This document shows, piece after piece, positions 1 through 8,151 of a stretch of 64,000 nucleotides of DNA (position 1 is its first letter; the number at the start of each line of letters is the position of its first letter). Under the pieces are notes generated by a model. That model did no database searches. It was not told where the DNA came from and saw nothing but the letters and a program-made list of their open reading frames with translations. The translations under genes were made by a program, and so were the position numbers. Origin of the DNA: an uncultured Prevotella sp. (lineage in GTDB: Bacteria; Bacteroidota; Bacteroidia; Bacteroidales; Bacteroidaceae); the NCBI GenBank assembly GCA_900547005.1, contig URER01000002.1, positions 1 to 64,000 on the forward strand, in the 5' to 3' direction.

Positions 1-14
1 GGCCTTGTACTGCG

Positions 15-80
15 AGTACAAAGGCTCTGTACAGTTAGTACAAAGGCTCTGTACAATTAGTACAAAAGCTATGTATCAAG
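15..80. repeat. 22-bp tandem repeat, three copies
   Basis: Three consecutive 22-bp units begin at 15, 37 and 59, each starting AGTACAAA. The first two differ by one base and the third has diverged in its last half. Each of the first two units holds a short inverted pair, GTACA and TGTAC. A related GCCTTGTAC/GTACAAGCC pair sits at both outer edges (about 1-10 and 83-91). The array may start before the window. It lies about 100 bp upstream of the phosphatase gene; no function can be read from it. Confidence 0.8.
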
Positions 81-184
81 ATGTACAAGCCTTGTTGCTT
101 CTATACATTTGCATCCATTGTGCTTTAATATTGATGAGATAGCACTTTAATACTTATAGAATTCACATTAATAATTATAAGAAT

Positions 185-655
185 ATGGATTTACTTTTTA
201 TCTGTTTGGGCAATATCTGCCGTTCTCCGGCTGCCGAAGGTGTGATGAAAGCTAAGGTGAAAGACCGCCTTTGGCCTGAAAAGCATAATATAGACTCTGT
301 AGGAATAGGCTCATGGCACGTGGGAGAGTTGCCTGACTCGCGCATGAGGCAGCACGCCAAGAAGCGCGGATACATACTTGACAGTCGCGCGCGACAGTTC
401 AAAGACGAAGACTTCGCTAAGTTCGACTACATCATCGTTATGGATGAGGAGAACTACCGGGAGATTTCGTCGCGCGCAAAAAATGAGGAAGAACTTGGAA
501 AGGTGCTGCGAATGCGCGACTATTTTGTGAAATTCAAAGGTCAGCAATCGGTTCCCGACCCTTATTATGGTGGAGATGAAGACTTTGAACTGGCACTCGA
601 CCTGATAGAAGACGGCTGTGATGGATTGTTAGCAGCTTTGTTTGAAATTGAATAA
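185..655 (+). CDS. Low-molecular-weight protein-tyrosine phosphatase
   Basis: Removes phosphate from tyrosine residues; in bacteria this family often opposes tyrosine autokinases that control capsule or exopolysaccharide export. The active-site loop CLGNICRS lies at the extreme N-terminus (nucleophile Cys7, Arg13), as family members require, and the general-acid Asp is in VPDPYYGG near residue 125. At 156 aa it has normal length and no signal peptide, so it is cytoplasmic. It stands alone, closed by the strong hairpin at 675-720. No tyrosine kinase or capsule cluster is visible nearby, so its substrate is unknown. Confidence 0.93.
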   Translation: MDLLFICLGNICRSPAAEGVMKAKVKDRLWPEKHNIDSVGIGSWHVGELPDSRMRQHAKKRGYILDSRARQFKDEDFAKFDYIIVMDEENYREISSRAKNEEELGKVLRMRDYFVKFKGQQSVPDPYYGGDEDFELALDLIEDGCDGLLAALFEIE

Positions 656-674
656 AAATACACTCGATTTTATG

Positions 675-720
675 TTTTGCCCCATAAAATGTTATCAATA
701 TGCAATTTTATGGGGCAAAA
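675..720 (+). terminator. Perfect 16-bp hairpin terminator after the phosphatase gene
   Basis: The arm at 675-690 (TTTTGCCCCATAAAAT) is exactly reverse-complementary to 705-720, with a 14-nt loop. A-rich and T-rich arm ends mean it could end transcription in both directions. It separates the phosphatase from the aconitase promoter. Confidence 0.85.
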
Positions 721-721
721 A

Positions 722-753
722 TGTTTCTATGTGATAAATAATTGTTAACTTTG
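722..753 (+). promoter_or_regulatory. Probable promoter of the acn-icd-gltA cluster
   Basis: The -7 element TAACTTTG at 746-753 fits the Bacteroides consensus TAnnTTTG. A weaker TGTTT-type -33 element lies about 20 bp upstream near 722. Transcription would start about 22 nt before the aconitase ATG at 782. Confidence 0.6.
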
Positions 754-781
754 CGGCATATTATTAATTATAGGTAATAAG

Positions 782-3043
782 ATGATACTGGATTTTGATA
801 TGCTCAAAGAGTTTTACGCCTCTTATTCACAAAACGTAGACAACGCTCGTAAGGTATTGGATAGACCGCTTACTTATGCAGAAAAAGTATTGTATTCTCA
901 CCTTTACGATGCTTCGGATATAAAATCTTTCAAACGAGGTGAAGATTATGTGGACTTCCGTCCTAACCGTGTTGCCATGCAGGATGCCACTGCTCAGATG
1001 GCGTTGCTGCAATTCATGAACGCCGGAAAGGAAAAGGTGGCTGTGCCAGCGTCTGTGCATTGCGACCACCTGATACGTGCTGACGTTGGTGTAGAGAAAG
1101 ATTTGCCTACCGCGCGGGAGACTAACAAAGAGGTGTATGATTTCCTTAATTCGGTATCGCAAAAATATCATATTGGTTTCTGGGGACCGGGAGCGGGCAT
1201 TATACATCAGGTTGTGCTTGAGAATTATGCTTTTCCGGGCGGAATGATGGTCGGAACAGATTCGCATACACCTAATGCCGGAGGACTCGGAATGGTGGCT
1301 GTCGGTGTCGGAGGAGCCGATGCTGTCGATGTTTTGACCGGTCAGGCATGGGAATTGAAGATGCCTCGCCTTATCGGTGTGCATTTGAAAGGTAAACTTT
1401 CAGGCTGGGCTTCACCGAAAGATGTGATATTGAAAATCCTCGGAATACTGACAGTGAAGGGTGGAACAAACTCTATTCTTGAGTATTTCGGTGAGGGTCT
1501 CGAATCAATATCGGCAACTGGAAAGGCGACCATCTGTAATATGGGTGCAGAGTTGGGCGCAACTTGCTCAATCTTCCCATTCGACAAAAATGCAGAGGAG
1601 TATCTCCGCAAGACCGGCCGTGATACTATTGCCGATATGGCTGTGGCAAATGCTGCTGCACTGAAGGCCGACGATGAGGTCGTTGCAGCTCCAGAAATGT
1701 ACTACGACCAAGTGTTGGAGATTGATTTAAGTGATATAGAACCGCATCTGAATGGTCCTTTCACTCCGGATGCAGCCACACCGTTGTCGGAGATGAAGGA
1801 AAAGGGGCCGAAGAATGATTTCCCAATGGTAGTGGAGGTAGGACTGATTGGTTCATGCACCAACTCCAGTTATCAGGACTTGTGTCGCGCGGCATCAGTT
1901 GCGCGTCAGGCCGCCGAGAAGAATATAGAGGTAAAGGCTCAACTGATAATCAATCCTGGTTCGGAACAAATCAGATATACTGCTGAGCGTGATGGAATAT
2001 TGGACGATTTCAAGAAAATTGGTGCTGTAATTATGACAAATGCCTGTGGTCCTTGCATCGGACAGTGGAAGCGACACACGGATGACAATGAGCGCAAGAA
2101 TGCTATCGTAACTTCATTCAACCGTAACTTCCGCCGTCGTGCTGATGGTAATCCTAATACATACGCATTTATCGCTGGTCCAGAACTCACCACAGCTTTG
2201 GCTATCGCCGGCCGCCTCGATTTCAATCCGGCAACAGATACGCTGAAAGACCGTAACGGAAATGATGTGAAACTGGACGAGCCGAAGGGCGATGTGTTCC
2301 CGCCAAAGGGTTTTGCGGTGGAGGATAAAGGCTTTATTGCCCCTTCGGACGATAATTCAAATATTGAGGTCGTTATTAATAAGGACTCAAACCGCTTGCA
2401 GAAACTGGAGCCATTCAAGGCTTGGGACGGTAAGGAACTTGAGGATATGCCGCTTCTTATAAAGACTAAAGGCAAGTGTACCACTGACCACATATCTATG
2501 GCAGGCCCGTGGTTGAAGTTTCGCGGACACCTTCAGAACATTTCTGATAACCTGCTAATGGGTGCGGTAAATGCGTTTAATGATGAGTCGAACAAGGTAA
2601 AATGCCAGCTTTGTGGCAATTATGTGGAGGTTTCTACGGCTGCGAAGGCATATAAAGAGAAGGCGATCTCGTCTATTGTTGTTGCAGAGGACAACTACGG
2701 AGAAGGCTCAAGCCGTGAGCACGCAGCAATGGAACCGCGCTTCCTGAATGTGAAAGTTGTCCTTGCCAAGAGCTTTGCCCGCATTCATGAGACCAATTTG
2801 AAGAAGCAGGGTATGCTTGCGTTGACATTCGCGGATAAGAATGACTACGAAAAAGTGCAGGAAGACGACCGTATCAGTGTACTTGGACTTACCGAGTTTG
2901 CTCCTGGCAAACCGCTTACTGTGGTTTTGAAGCATACCGACGGTACGACAGACACATTCGCGGCTGTGCATACATACAACGGAGCACAGATAGAGTGGTT
3001 CAAATCGGGTAGTGCTCTTAATTATAGTTCGCTGGCAAAGTAA
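782..3043 (+). CDS. acn: Aconitate hydratase
   Basis: Interconverts citrate and isocitrate through cis-aconitate with a [4Fe-4S] cluster. Family motifs are present in order: [20 protein letters not shown] (first cluster Cys), [11 protein letters not shown] (the other two cluster Cys), then the swivel-domain substrate motifs [12 protein letters not shown] and [11 protein letters not shown]. At 753 aa it is close to mitochondrial-type aconitases rather than the longer AcnA/IRP type. It is followed on the same strand by isocitrate dehydrogenase and citrate synthase with gaps of about 80 and 120 bp, so the three probably respond together to the need for 2-oxoglutarate and glutamate. Confidence 0.97.
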   Translation: MILDFDMLKEFYASYSQNVDNARKVLDRPLTYAEKVLYSHLYDASDIKSFKRGEDYVDFRPNRVAMQDATAQMALLQFMNAGKEKVAVPASVHCDHLIRADVGVEKDLPTARETNKEVYDFLNSVSQKYHIGFWGPGAGIIHQVVLENYAFPGGMMVGTDSHTPNAGGLGMVAVGVGGADAVDVLTGQAWELKMPRLIGVHLKGKLSGWASPKDVILKILGILTVKGGTNSILEYFGEGLESISATGKATICNMGAELGATCSIFPFDKNAEEYLRKTGRDTIADMAVANAAALKADDEVVAAPEMYYDQVLEIDLSDIEPHLNGPFTPDAATPLSEMKEKGPKNDFPMVVEVGLIGSCTNSSYQDLCRAASVARQAAEKNIEVKAQLIINPGSEQIRYTAERDGILDDFKKIGAVIMTNACGPCIGQWKRHTDDNERKNAIVTSFNRNFRRRADGNPNTYAFIAGPELTTALAIAGRLDFNPATDTLKDRNGNDVKLDEPKGDVFPPKGFAVEDKGFIAPSDDNSNIEVVINKDSNRLQKLEPFKAWDGKELEDMPLLIKTKGKCTTDHISMAGPWLKFRGHLQNISDNLLMGAVNAFNDESNKVKCQLCGNYVEVSTAAKAYKEKAISSIVVAEDNYGEGSSREHAAMEPRFLNVKVVLAKSFARIHETNLKKQGMLALTFADKNDYEKVQEDDRISVLGLTEFAPGKPLTVVLKHTDGTTDTFAAVHTYNGAQIEWFKSGSALNYSSLAK

Positions 3044-3127
3044 GCACAAATAGAGGCTGACAGGCATGAGATGAGACTTCGAATATGAGTTTAAGGTATT
3101 ATATATAAATAAGGTATAAAAGAGAAT

Positions 3128-4309
3128 ATGGCAAAAATAACAAAACAGAACGGCGTTTTGACCGTTCCGGATATAGCGACAATCCCGTTTATCGAAGGTG
3201 ATGGAGTGGGTGCAGAGATAACACCAGCGTGCCAAATGGTGATAGATGCGGCGGTAGAAAAGGCTTATAATGGCAGCAAAAAGATAGAATGGAAAGAAGT
3301 CCTTGCTGGCGGAAAGGCGTTTGAACAGACAGGAGAATGGCTTCCTCAGTCCACTATCGATGCTTTTCAGGAGTATCTGGTAGGCATCAAAGGCCCTCTT
3401 ATGACACCCGTAGGAGGCGGTATTCGTTCGCTCAATGTGGCTTTGCGCCAGACACTTGACTTGTATGTTTGCCAGCGACCGGTAAAATACTTCAATGGTG
3501 TCGTTTCTCCGGTGAAGACTCCGGAAGATGTGGATATGGTTATCTTCCGTGAAAACACCGAAGATATATATGCAGGAATAGAGTGGGAGGCTGGCTCGGA
3601 TGAGGCAAAGAAGTTCTATAAGTTCCTCTCAGAGGAGATGGGAGTGAAGAAAGTACGCTTCCCTGAGACTTCCGGATTCGGTGTAAAGCCTGTATCGAAG
3701 GATGGTTCTGAGCGCCTTATACGCAGCGCAATAGAATACGCTTTGGCTCATAATCTTCCGTCTGTTACTCTTGTTCACAAGGGAAATATTATGAAATTTA
3801 CTGAGGGCGGATTCAAAAAGTGGGGCTATGAACTTGCCGAACGCGAGTATTCGGAAGAGTTGAAGTCTGGAAAACTGGTAGTTAAGGATTGTATCTGCGA
3901 CGCTTTCCTTCAGAATGCGCTTCTTAAACCGAAGGATTATAGCGTTATCGCAACTATGAATCTTAACGGCGACTATGTGAGTGATATGCTTGCTGCACAG
4001 GTCGGAGGTATCGGTATAGCTCCGGGTGCTAATATCAATTATACATCTGGTCATGCTATTTTTGAGGCAACACACGGTATAGCACCAGATATAGCCGGTC
4101 AGAATAAGGTTAATCCATGCTCAATAATCCTTTCGGCAGTAATGATGCTTGACTATATGGGATGGAACGAAGCGGCATCACTTGTTACTTCTGCTATGGA
4201 AAAATTGTTTGGAGAAGGCTATGCAACAGCCGATTTAGCTCGGTTCATGGAGAATGGTAAGCCTATGGGAACTAAGGAGTTTGCGGAGAAACTTGCAGCA
4301 GAACTCTAA
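3128..4309 (+). CDS. icd: Isocitrate dehydrogenase, predicted NAD+-preferring
   Basis: Oxidatively decarboxylates isocitrate to 2-oxoglutarate. It is a type I homodimeric enzyme like E. coli Icd, shown by the isocitrate-binding segment [13 protein letters not shown] (Ser101, Asn103, Arg107), Arg117, Arg141, and the coenzyme region near residue 316. In E. coli Icd, NADP+ specificity depends on Lys344 and Tyr345 in HGTAPKYAG; here the segment reads HGIAPDIAG, giving Asp321 and Ile322, and the Tyr391 equivalent is Ala. Asp/Ile at these places is the known NAD+-type pattern. Function as isocitrate dehydrogenase is certain; coenzyme choice is inferred from these residues. Confidence 0.95.
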   Translation: MAKITKQNGVLTVPDIATIPFIEGDGVGAEITPACQMVIDAAVEKAYNGSKKIEWKEVLAGGKAFEQTGEWLPQSTIDAFQEYLVGIKGPLMTPVGGGIRSLNVALRQTLDLYVCQRPVKYFNGVVSPVKTPEDVDMVIFRENTEDIYAGIEWEAGSDEAKKFYKFLSEEMGVKKVRFPETSGFGVKPVSKDGSERLIRSAIEYALAHNLPSVTLVHKGNIMKFTEGGFKKWGYELAEREYSEELKSGKLVVKDCICDAFLQNALLKPKDYSVIATMNLNGDYVSDMLAAQVGGIGIAPGANINYTSGHAIFEATHGIAPDIAGQNKVNPCSIILSAVMMLDYMGWNEAASLVTSAMEKLFGEGYATADLARFMENGKPMGTKEFAEKLAAEL

Positions 4310-4431
4310 ACAGACAAAGTTTGTAATGTTTGAACTTATATATAGCTCTGGTAAGCCATATAAAAATTATGTTTTAGAGTTGTTGTTGAATAGCACCAGG
4401 CATTATATCCTAATATAAAAAGAATTTAATT

Positions 4432-5778
4432 ATGAATAAGGAATATTTGATATATAAATTGTCGGATGAGGTAAAGAACTCTTGTAAGATTGATAATGAA
4501 CTCTTTTCCGAGTACGGCGTTAAGCGCGGATTACGCAATGAAGATGGTTCTGGAGTTCTTGTAGGACTTACTAATATTGGTAATGTAGTGGGATATGAGC
4601 GTGATGAGAAAGGAAATTTGAAGCCTACTAATGGTAAACTCTTTTACAGAGGATATGAACTTGATGATCTCGTAACGCCTTTGTTACATGAGAAACGTTT
4701 CGGATTTGAGGAGATTGCATTCCTTTTGCTTTCCGGAAAGTTGCCTGACAAGGAAGAATTGTCGGCATTCCGTGAGTTGTTGAATGACAATATGCCGCTC
4801 GACCATCGTACAATAGTTCATATTATAGACCTTGAAGGCTCGAATATTATGAATATTCTTGCACGTTGCGTGCTTGAGATGTACACTTTCGATCCTAATC
4901 CGGATGATATTTCGCGCGACAATCTCATGCGTCAGAGTATAGAGTTGATAGCCCGTTTCCCGACGATTATCGCATACGCATATAATATTTATCGCCATTC
5001 TGTGCAAGGAAGGAGTCTGCATATACGCCATCCGAAAGAGAATCTGAGTATCGCGGAGAACTTTCTTTATATGTTGAAAAATGAAGATTATACCGAGCTT
5101 GATGCCCGGATGCTTGACCTTTTACTCATTATTCAGGCGGAGCATGGTGGTGGTAACAACTCTACTTTCACGGTTCGTGTTACGAGTTCAAGCCGTACAG
5201 ATACGTATTCGTCTATCGCTGCAGGTATTGGGTCTCTGAAAGGCCCGTTGCATGGTGGCGCCAATATCAAGGTGATAAATATGTTCCATCATTTGAAAGA
5301 GCAGATTCATGATTGGACTAACATAGATGAGATTGATACATATATTAACCGTATGCTTAATAAAGAAGCGTATGACCGTTCTGGATTGGTATATGGAATT
5401 GGTCATGCGGTCTATACGATGAGCGACCCTCGTGCTATAGAACTGAAACGCCTTGCTGGAGAACTCGCTAAGGAGAAGGGTCGTGAGGATGAATATGAAT
5501 TCTTGAAACTCATAGAGCAGGAAGGCATCAAGTGTGTAAGCAATCATCGTAGGACAAAGAAGCCTATCTGTGCTAATTTAGACTTTTATAGTGGTTTCAT
5601 ATATGAGATGATTGGTCTGCCACAGGAAATATATACTCCGATATTTGCTATGGCCCGCATTGTTGGATGGACTGCCCATCGTATAGAGGAACTAAATTTT
5701 GAGGGACGCAGAATAATCCGTCCGGCTTATAAGAATATACTTGGCAAATTTGATTATGTTCCACTTCAGGATAGATAA
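4432..5778 (+). CDS. gltA: Citrate synthase
   Basis: Condenses acetyl-CoA and oxaloacetate to citrate, the entry step to the aconitase and isocitrate dehydrogenase encoded just upstream. Catalytic segments are visible: HGGAN (first His), GIGHAVYTMSDPR (second His) and NLDFYSGF (Asp). At 448 aa it has normal length for the citrate synthase superfamily. Third in the cluster and closed by the hairpin at 5814. With no other TCA genes nearby, the trio most likely serves 2-oxoglutarate and glutamate synthesis as well as respiration. Confidence 0.95.
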   Translation: MNKEYLIYKLSDEVKNSCKIDNELFSEYGVKRGLRNEDGSGVLVGLTNIGNVVGYERDEKGNLKPTNGKLFYRGYELDDLVTPLLHEKRFGFEEIAFLLLSGKLPDKEELSAFRELLNDNMPLDHRTIVHIIDLEGSNIMNILARCVLEMYTFDPNPDDISRDNLMRQSIELIARFPTIIAYAYNIYRHSVQGRSLHIRHPKENLSIAENFLYMLKNEDYTELDARMLDLLLIIQAEHGGGNNSTFTVRVTSSSRTDTYSSIAAGIGSLKGPLHGGANIKVINMFHHLKEQIHDWTNIDEIDTYINRMLNKEAYDRSGLVYGIGHAVYTMSDPRAIELKRLAGELAKEKGREDEYEFLKLIEQEGIKCVSNHRRTKKPICANLDFYSGFIYEMIGLPQEIYTPIFAMARIVGWTAHRIEELNFEGRRIIRPAYKNILGKFDYVPLQDR

Positions 5779-5813
5779 ATTCGATAATATCAAATTATAG
5801 GACATAAATAGTT

Positions 5814-5854
5814 ATTGGCTTTCTCTAATATTTTGGAGGAAGCCAATTTCTTTT
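5814..5854 (+). terminator. Intrinsic terminator after citrate synthase
   Basis: ATTGGCTT (5814-5821) pairs with AAGCCAAT (5840-5847). The stem can extend inward by about five further pairs including wobbles, leaving an 8-nt loop. A T-rich run follows to 5854. Confidence 0.75.
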
Positions 5855-5891
5855 TGGCTTGATATTATCTTTAGTCTTAATATTATATCTT

Positions 5892-6359
5892 CTAATAGTT
5901 CTTTATTATGTCTTCGTGCTTCTTGCGTTGCTTGCGGTTCATTGGAGACTTCTTGAATAAAGAGAAGAAATCAAATGACGTGAGGCCGCCGCCGGGCGAA
6001 TACAGCTTTGCGTCTTCTGTCATTGTTTTCGTGCTTTGGGACATATGAGGTCGTTTACCCCAAACTACAACTTCCTCAAGAGTGTGCATCTTAGGCAACA
6101 TATATATAGTATCCGTCATTTCTTCCTTCTTCAAAGTAATCGCCATATACTTGCCATGGGAGATTGTCGCACTTTGAAAATTGGCGTATATGGTAAAGTC
6201 ACCAAGCCAGTTTGTTATTGCTACTTTGTTTGTATTAGTGTATATTTTTACGTCTCTGATAGGAAGTCCGGTTTCAATATCTGCTATTACACCGTGAGTT
6301 TGTGCCGATGCAACAGTCAATAATAACACCAATATACATATACAAAGTAGCCTTTTCAT
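5892..6359 (-). CDS. Small secreted protein with a carboxypeptidase-regulatory-like domain
   Basis: About 155 aa from the chosen start. A signal peptide (MKRLLCICILVLLLTVASAQ) is followed by a beta-sandwich resembling the carboxypeptidase D regulatory-like domain that begins many Bacteroidetes outer-membrane proteins: HGVIADIETGLPIRDVKIY, then a segment ending LEEVVVWGK. The C-terminus is basic (MNRKQRKKHEDIIKNY). An ATG at 6377 is in frame but lies inside the -7 box of a good promoter (6377-6408), so the start at 6359 is preferred. It has the plug-preceding domain without a TonB-dependent barrel, and its role is unknown. Confidence 0.75.
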   Translation of the reverse strand: MKRLLCICILVLLLTVASAQTHGVIADIETGLPIRDVKIYTNTNKVAITNWLGDFTIYANFQSATISHGKYMAITLKKEEMTDTIYMLPKMHTLEEVVVWGKRPHMSQSTKTMTEDAKLYSPGGGLTSFDFFSLFKKSPMNRKQRKKHEDIIKNY

Positions 6360-6376
6360 GCCTTTTTTATTTGACA

Positions 6377-6408
6377 CAAAAGTACTTTATTTCTAATATT
6401 TGAACAAA
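6377..6408 (-). promoter_or_regulatory. Promoter of the small secreted protein gene
   Basis: Read on the minus strand, TTTG (6408-6405), a 20-bp spacer and TACTTTTG (6384-6377) match the Bacteroides consensus exactly. This decides the start codon at 6359. Confidence 0.75.
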
Positions 6409-6443
6409 TTAATTGCTGATTATTAGGCGATATTAAGATATAT

Positions 6444-6490
6444 TTAAAGCGGATTCCGCTATATTCGTTGTCTTGCAGAATCCGCTTTAA
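6444..6490 (-). terminator. Terminator after the FHA-domain gene
   Basis: A perfect 13-bp inverted repeat has arms at 6444-6456 and 6478-6490 (TTAAAGCGGATTC and its complement), starting 6 bp beyond the stop codon of the minus-strand gene ending at 6497. An A/T-rich stretch follows on the minus strand. Confidence 0.75.
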
Positions 6491-6496
6491 TCAAAA

Positions 6497-7027
6497 TTAT
6501 TCCTCTTCTTCGTTAGTCTTGAGAATGATACTTGTAGCGCCGATTGTGAAAAGTGTGCCGTTTGATATGACACGTTTCTCACGGTCACCAAGTATCTCGT
6601 TGTCGACGAATGTTCCTGTATAGCTTGGCCCATCGCGCAAAATATATTTAAGATTTCCCTTCTTGTCACGGCTGACATTGATGGTGCAATGCGTCATGTC
6701 AATACTTGGATCTACAGTTTCTATGGGACAATTAATCGGATTTCCTTTCTGATAACGTCCAATGACATTATCTCCCATTCTTAAAGGTATAACCTGTTTA
6801 TAGTGAAACACATTCTCTATTACAACGATAGAGCCGTATTTCATGTCTTCGATGTTCTCTTCCGGATTTTCTTCCTTTTGGGTATTGCGGAGTTTGCTTA
6901 CGCCTATGCGTATTCCGAATTGCTTTCCACATTCAGGACATTCAAAAACAAGCGATTGCCCGGTCTTATATTGTTTTTCATCAAACGTGATGAAGTTGTC
7001 GCATTTAGGACATCTTACGCGTTTCAT
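6497..7027 (-). CDS. Zinc-ribbon plus FHA domain protein
   Basis: 176 aa. The N-terminus has a zinc ribbon of two CPxC knuckles (CPKC at residues 6-9, CPEC near 30-33). After an acidic linker, residues about 65-170 form a forkhead-associated domain: NVIGRYQKGNPINCPIE, then THCTINVSRDKKGNLKYILRD and GTFVDN, with the strand and Asn landmarks of phosphothreonine-peptide binding. No signal peptide, so cytoplasmic. The start codon overlaps the stop of the upstream HU-like/SPOR gene, so the two are translated together. The phosphopeptide partner and any kinase are not in view. Confidence 0.85.
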   Translation of the reverse strand: MKRVRCPKCDNFITFDEKQYKTGQSLVFECPECGKQFGIRIGVSKLRNTQKEENPEENIEDMKYGSIVVIENVFHYKQVIPLRMGDNVIGRYQKGNPINCPIETVDPSIDMTHCTINVSRDKKGNLKYILRDGPSYTGTFVDNEILGDREKRVISNGTLFTIGATSIILKTNEEEE

Positions 7028-8085
7028 TATTTATTCTTATCGATTTTTGTTACCCATCCTTGATTGAAATGTGCATTGCCTTGCATCTTGTTTAGTGCAG
7101 AATAGGCATCAGCTTCGGTCGAATAATAGCCATATACGACCTTCACATTTCCATTATTTCCCTCGATTATAGTACTTTCAAATCCCTCCTTTTTCAGTTG
7201 CGCAGTAAAATTCTTTGCATTGTCAAGCTGCACTTGACTGCAAAGAACGATACTCCAATGTGTCGCATCAGTCTTAGTCGCATCTTTTATAGATTGCGTA
7301 TTTTGTACGGGAGTTGGTTTGTTGATGTTCTCTGTATTTGCTTTTGGTGAAGATACAACCGCCTTCGGAGTCGGTTTTGCAACTTTCTTACTTGTCGTGT
7401 AAGTCTTCTTTAGAGTCTCGGTGCTTGAAAGTACATCACGAAGGATGCCACTTTCAGCCTTTTCCGTAATAACACCTTTGCTGTTATGGCTGGTAGGTGA
7501 TGTTATAATAAATGAGAATACAATGATGGCAGCGGCTACTGCAACATTGCGAATAGCACTAAGACGTATGTTTACAGTTTTATGTTTCTTGTCGGATGAG
7601 GAGTCAATGTATATGATACCTCTTGTGTTATTGCTTGTTTTCTCATTCTCTTCCTGCAAGGAATTTTGTTTCTGCGTGATGCTGAAACCACTAAGTCCGT
7701 AGAACTCCGGCGTAAGAATTCCAGCCTCACATGGTACGAACTCGATATTGCCCTCATTGTTTATTTTCAGAGTTCCTATACCATTCAACTCATAATGTCC
7801 TTCTTCCTCAATACATTTCAGCATGGTTTTCACATCATTCTCTATGCGTTGGATGGCAGTAGGATAACTGATGTCGTATGCCTCAACGTATGATTGAGCG
7901 AGAAGAGAGTCGTTCATTTTCAGTTGCTGATTGAATCCGAGAGTGCGCAATGGCGGCAAAAACATATTGTCATTGCTGTCAAAACGAGCATTAACGTGAT
8001 GTGCAACGAAGCCTCCAAGCCCCGGTACAATCACGCAATCATTGCCTAAAAGCAAGATCTCAATATGTCTTTCTAATTCAATCAT
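7027..8085 (-). CDS. HU-like (CCDC81-type) N-domain, membrane segment and C-terminal SPOR domain
   Basis: 352 aa. Residues about 1-130 resemble the HU-CCDC81 fold found in Bacteroidetes (LLLGNDCVIVPGLGGFVAHH, then GHYELNGIGTLKINNEGNIEFVP). A single hydrophobic helix (AVAAAIIVFSFIITS) lies near residues 180-195, followed by a low-complexity Lys/Thr/Pro linker. The C-terminal 80 residues, beginning THWSIVLCSQVQ, form a SPOR domain, which in characterised proteins binds denuded septal peptidoglycan. Topology would place the HU-like part in the cytoplasm and SPOR in the periplasm. Overlap with the FHA gene suggests a joint role, perhaps in division; that is inference. The mRNA may be nearly leaderless. 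Confidence 0.85.
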   Translation of the reverse strand: MIELERHIEILLLGNDCVIVPGLGGFVAHHVNARFDSNDNMFLPPLRTLGFNQQLKMNDSLLAQSYVEAYDISYPTAIQRIENDVKTMLKCIEEEGHYELNGIGTLKINNEGNIEFVPCEAGILTPEFYGLSGFSITQKQNSLQEENEKTSNNTRGIIYIDSSSDKKHKTVNIRLSAIRNVAVAAAIIVFSFIITSPTSHNSKGVITEKAESGILRDVLSSTETLKKTYTTSKKVAKPTPKAVVSSPKANTENINKPTPVQNTQSIKDATKTDATHWSIVLCSQVQLDNAKNFTAQLKKEGFESTIIEGNNGNVKVVYGYYSTEADAYSALNKMQGNAHFNQGWVTKIDKNK

Positions 8086-8090
8086 GTTTG

Positions 8091-8122
8091 CAAAATTATG
8101 ATTTTTCTATGAATAATGCAAA
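8091..8122 (-). promoter_or_regulatory. Promoter of the HU-SPOR/FHA operon
   Basis: Minus strand: TTTG (8122-8119), 20-bp spacer, TAATTTTG (8098-8091), a full consensus match. Its -7 box ends only 5 bp before the ATG at 8085, so the transcript would have essentially no leader. Confidence 0.75.
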
Positions 8123-8151
8123 TTTTATCTTTGTTTTCCGATGCAGAAAGA

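Noticed and set aside
15..80. CRISPR repeats at the window start
   Set aside because: Units abut without spacers and are too short.
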